The position numbers and the translations under genes are program-made. Positions 17,680 to 25,600 of a stretch of DNA of 41,810 nt are shown piece by piece. The notes under the pieces are model-generated. The model was not told the origin of the DNA. It did no database searches and saw nothing but the letters and a program-made list of their open reading frames with translations. The DNA is from Deltaproteobacteria bacterium (GTDB lineage Bacteria > Myxococcota_A > UBA9042 > DTJE01): assembly GCA_029555025.1 (NCBI GenBank), contig JAKPTZ010000044.1:1-41810 (forward strand). The letters are read 5' to 3'. Positions within the stretch are counted from its first letter, which is position 1. Every line of letters begins with the position of its first letter.

Positions 17680-20403
17680 ATGAAAAAACTGGAAATTGTC
17701 CTGGCGGCATCGATCTTGTCGCTGTGCGTCATGATTCCACGGGCGGCCCTGCCGTGCGGGCCCGGCGTCCACATCCGGGAATCCGACCGGATATGGTCGA
17801 AACTGACTGCCGAATTCCCGGCCTTCAAGGATCTGGAGGATACGCCGCTGTTTTCGACGTATCTGCACCTGGGTTCGATCATGCCGGACTTCCAGTGGTT
17901 CCTGCCTATTCACCAGGGCCACTCGTCGGAGTTTTCACAGTATCTGGTTCAGATGTCGATGGATCAGGATCCCAGGTTCCAAATCCTGGCCCTTGGGCAC
18001 CTGATGCACAACTCGGTTTCGGATCCGCTCTGCGAGCAGTTCTGGACCCCGACACTGATGGCTTCGGCGCCGCTTGGCATGGTCAGCCTTCTGGAAGGAT
18101 ACGCGGACGCGCACGGCATGGCCGAAGGCGTGACCGAAGTCCTTGGCGACCCGATTGTCGGCGACTGGGACGCCCTGATCGAGGCCATCTTCGACGTTTA
18201 CCTGGACGGCCCTGAAGCCGAGGCGCTTGGTCACGAGGCGATTACATGGTACGTCGATTCGATGAACGCCTATTACGGTTCCGACACCGATGGCGAGGCC
18301 GTGTGGCAGGGCCTGGTCGATAAGATCACCGAATACCAGTCATACCTCGCCGGTTTCGACCGCCAGGCCGCCAAACAGTTCTTCCACGAACTTCGCGGCG
18401 AAACCCCGGCCGACATGATGAACCTGCTTACCGGCGACCTGATTGCAAACGTCGCAGGCGATGCCGCGAAACGCAACCAGGATTACGACCTGAACATCGG
18501 GTTCGTCATGCAGTCCGCAATCGTTGATCAGGCATTCTGGGACATCTATCAGGATACCCTCCTGGCCGACCTGAGCAGTTTCTGGTACATCGATCGGCTC
18601 AACTCGTTCGCCGAAACACTCCTGCCGGAAGATGCTTCAACGATGATTCTTGGCTGGCCGTCGTGGAACCACTGGCCCATGGTGTCGGGCAACATCATGT
18701 CAACCATGCAGTTCCTGCCGGAACTTTACAACGTCGTCCCAGGCCTCATCGTCGATGAAGTCACGTGGATGGACTCGACCGGGGCGCCGATTGGACAGGT
18801 CACAACCGACATGCTGACTTCGACCATGAAGGTCAGAATCCGTTTCTACACGGCATATGATTTTAACGGCGACATCACGCTTGCCGTCAAGGGCGATCTT
18901 CCCGGCCTGGATCAGGCAGCCGACCCGACATACGGCCAGCACACCCAGGCGTTCGACCTTGACCCGCGCCTGTACGTTTCCGGCACGCGCAGTTTCATCG
19001 AGACTGAATTTCAGCCCGGGGCGGCCCTGGTTGACGGATTCTACTTCGAGCTTTTTGCAAACGGCGAGACGAAGCCCTGGTTCACCGGCAACTGGGACGA
19101 AATCATGGCCAGTGGCAAGGTTCCCGTCTATCAGGATATTTACCGCGACAACTTCGCCACCTACGGGAAATGGCCACCTTCACTGCCGATGGCGGCGGGT
19201 TCGGGTTCGCGGGACTGCGAATTCATGGTCATGGCCAGGACGTTCCCGAACGGCGGGCCGATTCCCGACGTGACTGTGACGGTCGGCCCCGCCGGCGAAC
19301 CGGGCGACGGCGACGCGGAATCGACGCGTACCAGAGCCAACGGGATTGCCGCTTTCGACCTTGTTGAACCGGGACAATATGTGATCACCGGACGGCCCGA
19401 CGACACCAAGGGCAGTCGCTTTGTCGCCATCGACGAGAATCCGACGCCCGTCGAATGCCCGGACGGCGGCGGCACGTCATGGACAATGCTCCAGTATCAC
19501 GTCATTCCCAGGATCACTGTTCCCGGCGGCATAAGCGGCCGCAACGACTGCGTCGTGTTCAACACCAACTCCGACGAGTTCTGGGGAAGGGCCGAGCAGT
19601 TCATGATCACCGTCACCAATTACTATGACGAAACGGTGATCGCGCCTGAAGTCGCAAAGAAGGCACGACCAAGGATCGAGGCCTGCTTCCCGTCGCCCCT
19701 GGAAAACGGCACCACGATACAGATACGGGCGGTTCCGGTCTATGTGAACGGCGCGGGAACGGGCGTTGAAGGATTCAGCGGGCCGATCCTGGTCGATTCG
19801 ACCGTCCCTGTCGTCGATGACGTGCAGTTTGCCGCCACCGCGACGACCTGCCAGGATGGCGCCGCCGTGTTCCCGTTCGAGGTCGATATTTACGTCAGCG
19901 CCACTACCGGCCCGATCGACGTCGTCGAACTCCAGAACGACGAAGACGGATGGGACATCCTTCAGTTCGAGTCCGTTCCCGGCGAGATGCCCGGCACTGA
20001 ACGCCTGACGGTCGATTTCGTTGCGGACGGCCGCAAGCCAGGCGACACCCTGCTCTTCAGGCTGACCAACCGAGCTGGCGTATTCACTGAATACCCCGTC
20101 GATATCCCCGCGACGCTTGCCTGCCCCGTGATCGTTGAACCAATTCCGGACGCGACCGCCGACGTCATTGACGACTCCGGGGCGGTTGGCGACACAACCG
20201 AACGGGACGTGATCAACCTGGATCAGACGACCTCAGATTCGACCGTCACCGACACCGGCGTTGAAACGGACGATGGCGGCACCGAGACGAAGGGCGGCGG
20301 GTGCTCGGCGGGTGGCGCCAATGGAACCGGGGCCGCTGGATTCGCGCTTCTTTTCCTTATGCTTGCGGCCCTTGCCGTTTCAAGGCGCGCATTCGCGCGA
20401 TAA
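17680..20403 (+). CDS. Zinc-dependent phospholipase C-like protein with MYXO-CTERM-like tail
   Basis: This 907-residue secreted protein has a signal peptide (1 to about 25). An N-terminal domain (about 26 to 250) resembles the zinc-dependent phospholipase C family: CGPGVHI right after the signal, HLGSIMPDFQW, HQGHSSEFSQYL and LALGHLMHNSVSDPLCEQ, with His/Asp residues placed to bind metal. The middle contains a carboxypeptidase-regulatory-like/transthyretin-type beta domain (about 525 to 590, VTVTVGPAGEPG with GQYVITG). The C-terminus has an Asp/Thr tether, GGGCSAGG, a hydrophobic helix and an Arg-containing end, typical of MYXO-CTERM sorting. It could attack phospholipids of other cells; activity is inferred, not shown. 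The ATG follows AAGGTGAT. Confidence 0.82.
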   Translation: MKKLEIVLAASILSLCVMIPRAALPCGPGVHIRESDRIWSKLTAEFPAFKDLEDTPLFSTYLHLGSIMPDFQWFLPIHQGHSSEFSQYLVQMSMDQDPRFQILALGHLMHNSVSDPLCEQFWTPTLMASAPLGMVSLLEGYADAHGMAEGVTEVLGDPIVGDWDALIEAIFDVYLDGPEAEALGHEAITWYVDSMNAYYGSDTDGEAVWQGLVDKITEYQSYLAGFDRQAAKQFFHELRGETPADMMNLLTGDLIANVAGDAAKRNQDYDLNIGFVMQSAIVDQAFWDIYQDTLLADLSSFWYIDRLNSFAETLLPEDASTMILGWPSWNHWPMVSGNIMSTMQFLPELYNVVPGLIVDEVTWMDSTGAPIGQVTTDMLTSTMKVRIRFYTAYDFNGDITLAVKGDLPGLDQAADPTYGQHTQAFDLDPRLYVSGTRSFIETEFQPGAALVDGFYFELFANGETKPWFTGNWDEIMASGKVPVYQDIYRDNFATYGKWPPSLPMAAGSGSRDCEFMVMARTFPNGGPIPDVTVTVGPAGEPGDGDAESTRTRANGIAAFDLVEPGQYVITGRPDDTKGSRFVAIDENPTPVECPDGGGTSWTMLQYHVIPRITVPGGISGRNDCVVFNTNSDEFWGRAEQFMITVTNYYDETVIAPEVAKKARPRIEACFPSPLENGTTIQIRAVPVYVNGAGTGVEGFSGPILVDSTVPVVDDVQFAATATTCQDGAAVFPFEVDIYVSATTGPIDVVELQNDEDGWDILQFESVPGEMPGTERLTVDFVADGRKPGDTLLFRLTNRAGVFTEYPVDIPATLACPVIVEPIPDATADVIDDSGAVGDTTERDVINLDQTTSDSTVTDTGVETDDGGTETKGGGCSAGGANGTGAAGFALLFLMLAALAVSRRAFAR

Positions 20404-20439
20404 CCACCTGAAGTACGACCTCATTAACAGGGTGCAATC

Positions 20440-21990
20440 TTGCGAAGACTGATTCATGCCGTTGTTGTGATGGCGATGCTTGCCGTCGGCTGCAATACCG
20501 CGGCCACGGATTCCGACATCATTGCAGACGCGGCGGACACCGCGGCCGGAACCGATCTGGAAGCGCCCGACCTGGCTGCCGATGACGGTTCCACACCGGA
20601 TCTGCCCGATTCCGGCTGGCTTTCGGATGCCGCGGATGCTGGCGAAATCGACGCCAATGACGATGGCACGCCAGATGCCACCGCCGACGCGCCGGACAAC
20701 CTTTCCAAAGACGACACGACCGCGACTGACGAATCCGGCGACTCGCCCGGGGACGCCGGAGACACGACGGATGCCCCCGACGAAGGGCCGTCCGACACCT
20801 ATGTGACGCCCGACATCCCGGAACATGGCGAACTGCAGGGGAAGGGGTTCTTCACCGTTCAAGCCCATGAGGGGCGCTGGTGGTTCGTGACGCCGGACGG
20901 CCTGCCGTTTTATTCGATCGGTATTAACGCGTGCAACCCGAACGGTTCGGTTGACGCAAGCACCGGTGAGAACCGGTACAAGGCCGCCGTCGAAAACAAT
21001 TATCCCGGCGAAACCTGGGCGCAGAAGGCCGATTCATGGGCCGCGGCGACCGCCGACAGGTTGAAGTCCTGGGGTTTCAACACCGTTGGCGCGTGGTCCG
21101 ACTGGAACCGCCTTGGCAAGACGATGCCCTACACGGTCATCCTGAACATCTCCGGCGTCGATTGGCAGGTCGGGGACATTCCCGACTACTTCTCGCAGGA
21201 ATTCGCGGATCGGTGCGCGCAGGTCGCCAGGGACACCGTGGCGCCCAGACGGGATGACCCCAACCTGATCGGCTGGTTCCTTGACAACGAGCTTCGATGG
21301 GGCTGGGACTGGAGATCGCCGAAAACCCTGCTTCAGGATTACCTTGCCATGCCGGAATCGACGCCCGGCCACGCAGTCGCGCTTGAATACCAGGGAAGAC
21401 CTTACGAATTCCTGGCTGTTGTCGCCGCGAAGTACTTCCAGGTTACGACCGAGGCCGTACGGTCGGCCGATCCAAACCACCTGATCCTGGGAATAAGGTC
21501 AATCAGCGTGATGACGCATCCGCAGGTGCCCCAGGCGGCCGGGCCATGGGTTGACGTCTATTCGGTCAATAACTACGAGTTCCTGCCGGAGCTTTACGAC
21601 GCGATCGACGCCGCGGAACAGGACTTCCTGGACGAAGGCAACTGGCTGCTGAACTATTACGGGGTCACCGGGCGGCCAATCATGATAACGGAATTCTCGA
21701 TGCGTTCGAGCGAGGCGGACGTCCCCAGCACATGGCCCGTCTTCTATCCGACGTATCCCACGCAGGCCGAGCGTGCCGCGGCCTACCAGGCTTACACCGA
21801 AAACTGCTTCGCCAAGCCGTACATTATCGGGCAGCACTGGTTCCAATGGGCAGACGAACCGGCGGGCGGACGCTTCGACGGTGAAAACTCGAACTTCGGG
21901 CTGGTCGATGGCGACGACAAGCCTTACACCAAGCTGGTTGAAACGATGACGTTAATTCATGCCCAGGCGCCCGACCGGGCCCTCGAATGA
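20440..21990 (+). CDS. Agarase-like clan-A glycoside hydrolase lipoprotein
   Basis: This 516-residue predicted lipoprotein (lipobox LAVGC) has an Asp/Ala/Thr-rich tether of about 110 residues, then a TIM-barrel domain resembling beta-agarases and related clan GH-A enzymes. GKGFFTVQAHEGRWWFVTP and PFYSIGINACN open the domain. GWFLDNELRWG carries the probable acid/base E284, and IMITEFSMRSSE the probable nucleophile E418. QHWFQWADEP near the end is typical of the active-site rim. The substrate is uncertain; agar itself need not be the target. The start is TTG, preceded by AGGGTG at 5 nt; no ATG or GTG fits the signal peptide. It lies 36 bp behind the phospholipase-like gene and is likely cotranscribed. 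Confidence 0.82.
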   Translation: MRRLIHAVVVMAMLAVGCNTAATDSDIIADAADTAAGTDLEAPDLAADDGSTPDLPDSGWLSDAADAGEIDANDDGTPDATADAPDNLSKDDTTATDESGDSPGDAGDTTDAPDEGPSDTYVTPDIPEHGELQGKGFFTVQAHEGRWWFVTPDGLPFYSIGINACNPNGSVDASTGENRYKAAVENNYPGETWAQKADSWAAATADRLKSWGFNTVGAWSDWNRLGKTMPYTVILNISGVDWQVGDIPDYFSQEFADRCAQVARDTVAPRRDDPNLIGWFLDNELRWGWDWRSPKTLLQDYLAMPESTPGHAVALEYQGRPYEFLAVVAAKYFQVTTEAVRSADPNHLILGIRSISVMTHPQVPQAAGPWVDVYSVNNYEFLPELYDAIDAAEQDFLDEGNWLLNYYGVTGRPIMITEFSMRSSEADVPSTWPVFYPTYPTQAERAAAYQAYTENCFAKPYIIGQHWFQWADEPAGGRFDGENSNFGLVDGDDKPYTKLVETMTLIHAQAPDRALE

Positions 21991-22039
21991 ATCCCATGCG
22001 AGAGCTTGGGCCCGGGGGAACCAGATCCTGGCGGGCGCT

Positions 22040-22501
22040 CTACTTGCCGAACTCGTATTCCCGCCAGAGCTTGACGACTCGATGACGCTGTTCGGCGGCA
22101 AGCACCCCGGCCATGTCTGAAAAGGCCCGAATCATCCTGCGCAGATAGCGTTCAAAAAGCCGGGCCCCATCCGCCGCGACCTGTTCCAGGGCAACTGAAT
22201 CCACCGTTTCGGCGTCCAGGGCGTCCATTGCCTTCCTGACCAGGACACGGTTTTCGCCCTGAATATCGAAAAGATCGATGGACAGACCGTCCAGGATGCC
22301 ATCGACCGAATTCTTCTGCTCGGCAGTCGCATCGACCTTCCACAAGACCAGTTTCACGACCTTTTCCAGCTTCTTCTTAACTTCCTTCGGATTTGCCGGC
22401 TCCTTCGGCTTTCGGCAGCCGGTCGTGCCCAGACCAATCGCGGCAATTGCAAGAACCAGCAGAAATCTTCCTGCGACCCCACAACGACCACAGACTGCCA
22501 T
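22040..22501 (-). CDS. Small helical lipoprotein, Spy/CpxP-like
   Basis: This 153-residue predicted lipoprotein (signal ending LGTTGC) has an all-helical, highly charged mature part. Two segments, DATAEQKNSVDGIL and VLAAEQRHRVVKLW, resemble the LTxxQ motifs of Spy/CpxP-type periplasmic chaperone or metal-sensor proteins. The match is loose, so the function is a guess. The ATG at 22499-22501 has GGAGG 7 nt upstream; an upstream in-frame ATG at 22561 lacks this site. A TATATT box lies upstream. The gene is convergent with the agarase-like gene and divergent from the EGF-repeat protease gene. Confidence 0.68.
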   Translation of the reverse strand: MAVCGRCGVAGRFLLVLAIAAIGLGTTGCRKPKEPANPKEVKKKLEKVVKLVLWKVDATAEQKNSVDGILDGLSIDLFDIQGENRVLVRKAMDALDAETVDSVALEQVAADGARLFERYLRRMIRAFSDMAGVLAAEQRHRVVKLWREYEFGK

Positions 22502-22534
22502 GCTCAGTCCTCCATCGACTTTACAATTCCTTTT

Positions 22535-22540
22535 AATATA
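22535..22540 (-). promoter_or_regulatory. Putative -10 box of the Spy-like gene
   Basis: The minus strand reads GGTATATTAAA, giving TATATT about 34 nt upstream of the ATG. A 5/6 -35 match (ATGACA) lies only 15 bp away, shorter than usual. Confidence 0.35.
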
Positions 22541-22573
22541 CCTTTCAATGCGCCCTGTCATCCACTGAAACGA

Positions 22574-22602
22574 TTGCGAATTGACTGATTTTGATGTAAA
22601 TT
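22574..22602 (+). promoter_or_regulatory. Putative promoter of the EGF-repeat protease
   Basis: TTGCGA (22574-22579) and TAAATT (22597-22602, preceded directly by TG) are 17 bp apart, each matching consensus at 4 of 6 positions. The ATG is about 45 nt downstream of the -10. Confidence 0.4.
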
Positions 22603-22647
22603 CCGCGTCTGAATCCGTCGCTCATTCTTTTCCCCGGAGCATTAACC

Positions 22648-25600
22648 ATGATGAAGTACATCCTTGTCGCCATGACAGCCGTCACGGCTCTTGGCCAGGC
22701 GGCCGTGGCCTTCCCGGCAATCCAGCGCAAACCGGAAAGCCCGGCCTTCACGATTCGTACATCGGCACCGGCAAGGGTGCCCGTGACACCGAATGTGATC
22801 CGGCTGGCTGGTAACGAGGTTTCGCTGGGTCATATTCCCCACCCGTTCGGGGTCGATGCGAGGCAGGCCTCGTCCGAACTGGACGCCTTCATGGCAAGCT
22901 CCAGGGATCCGCTTCCCTGGTCGGCCGGGATCCTGCCGACAGCCTTTGACCTGCGCGACTTTCCGGGGCGGGTTCCTCCGATTCGGGATCAGGGCAATTG
23001 CGGTTCGTGCTGGACATTCGCCACGACCGGCTGCAACGAGATGATGCTGACACCAGCCCAGTCGTGGGACTTCTCCGAAAACAACATGAAGGACAGGCAC
23101 GGTTTCGACTGGGGTCCCTGCGACGGCGGCAACGTCTTCATGTCGTCGGCATACCTGGCGCGCCACGACGGCCCGGTGCAGGAATCAAGCGACCCGTACA
23201 AGGATTGGGACGACACTGCCGACCCGGGATGGACGCCGGTGACCGGGCCGATACCGATCAAGTATTACGAACTCAGACTTCTGGCGGCCGACGGCAGCAA
23301 CTCGTACGTCCAGTCGATTAAGCAGGCAATCATGGACTACGGCCCTGTCGAGGTTAACTTCCGGGTGGCCGTCGATGAGCTTGGCAACACCAACATGGAT
23401 GCCTGGTCGACAAACCTGGATGCCTTTTACAGCGGTGAGACAGACTACTCGAACCACGCCGTAATCGCCGTCGGCTGGGACGACAACTATCCGGTTTCAA
23501 ACTTCAACCCGGCCATACAGCCACCGGGACCGGGAGCAATCCTGATTCGCAACAGCTGGGGCGACATCCACAACGGCGACGGATACTTCTGGATTTCCTA
23601 CCACCAGATGATCGAAACGCCTGCCGTTCACATGCCCGATGTCATCGACGGAACGACCACACCGGCCGTCCATCACGTTTATCAATACGATCCGCTTGGA
23701 TTTGTCGCCCCGTGGGGAAACGACACGCCGGGAGTCTCCTGGACGATGGGCAACATGTTCAAGGCCACTTCAAGGCAGAACCTGGAAGCCGCGTCTGCGT
23801 GGATGGCGGCCGACGGTTCGGTGCAGGTAAGGGTTGGCACCGGGTGCGGGACAACGCCGGATTCCTGTGCTTTCAACGCAACCGTATATTCGCGCGCGTA
23901 TGACCTTCCCGGCCTTTACGCGATCGACCTTTCGGCACTGGGTATTGTCCTTGAACAGGACGAAAACTTCTTCATCGAATACACGATTGGCAGTTCGACC
24001 AGCGGATACATGATCCCGACCGAGATGTACTATGCCGACTACGCATCGGGCGCTTCGGCGCAACCTGGCGAGTCATTCTTCTATGACTCCGGAACCTGGA
24101 TCGGTCTGCAGGACGCCCTCGGCGATTCATCTGTCAACCTGAACATAAAGGCGTTTACCTCGGACGTGATGACGTTGGGCGGGCTTGTAATCAACGAGAT
24201 CGATTACGACCAGCCCAGTACCGACACGGCGGAATTTATCGAAATCGCCAACAGATCCGGCGCCACGGTCTCGCTTGAAGGGTACAAGCTGGAATTGATT
24301 AACGGCTCCGGCGAACTGCTTTACCAGACGATCAACCTGCCGGTCGTGGATCTGGGGGCCGGGGACTACTTCGTCATCTGCCAGAACCCTGCCAACACGC
24401 CGAACTGCGACATGACATTCTCAGCCCTTGCGGCCCAGAACGGCGCTCCTGACGGATTGAGGCTCGTAAAGGATGGGATTGTCATCGATTCGATGGGCTA
24501 CGAAGGCAACATGTCAACCACCGAGGGAACTTCCACCACGCTTGTCGATGACTCCAGCAAGACCGGCATGGGGCTTTCAAGATTCCCTGATTTGAATGAC
24601 ACGGACAACAACGACTTCGACTTCAGGTTCGTGTGCAATTCCCCAGGCTTCCCGAACATATCGGCGACGGCGGACTGCCCCTGCGCGACCGTGGTCTGCG
24701 GCCCCAGGGAGACGTGCAACCCGGCTTCCGGCACGTGCCAGTGCATGGGCGGCTTCACCGGCCCGACCTGCGAGGATTGTGTCGCCGGACACTTCGGCCC
24801 GAACTGCCTGCCGTGCCCGGCATGCGGGGATCACGGCACCTGCCTTGATGGCACGATGGGCGACGGAACCTGCGAATGTGACGAAGGCTGGGCAGGAACG
24901 GTGTGCGATTCGTGCGACTCCGGCTTCTTCGGCCCGAACTGCATGACCTGTCCCGCATGCGTGTCCGGCACATGCGACGACGGAACCGATGGAAACGGCA
25001 TGTGCGTCTGCGACACCGGCTGGGTCGGTCCCCTTTGCGACACGTGCGCATCCGGCTACTGGGGCATGGACTGCACCGAGTGTCCGTCATGCGTTAATGG
25101 TTCGTGCCAGGACGGCAGCATGGGCGACGGAACCTGCGAATGCTTTGCAGGATGGGACGGAACGCTTTGCGAAGACTGCGCCACTGACTACTGGGGCTCG
25201 ACTTGCCAGGCGTGCCCCGACTGCCGCCCCAACGGATACTGCAGGGACGGGATTGGCGGCGACGGCGGTTGTGAATGCAACCCGGGCTGGCAGGGAACAT
25301 ACTGTGACGCGTGCGATTCAGGCTTCTTCGGCTCCACCTGCCAGGGCTGTCCCGACTGCAACAACGGAGTCTGCCTTGACGGGCTTGACGGCGACGGATC
25401 GTGCGAATGCGATTCGGGATGGGATGGCCAGTTCTGCGACACTTGCGCCCCGGGATTCTTCGGTCCGACCTGCATGAGATGCCCGGACTGTGGAAACGGC
25501 ACGTGCAACGACCTGATGGCCGGTGACGGTTCATGCGAATGCGATGTCGGATGGGCCGGCTCATCATGCGACGCATGCGCTCCAGGATTCTGGGGCCCGA

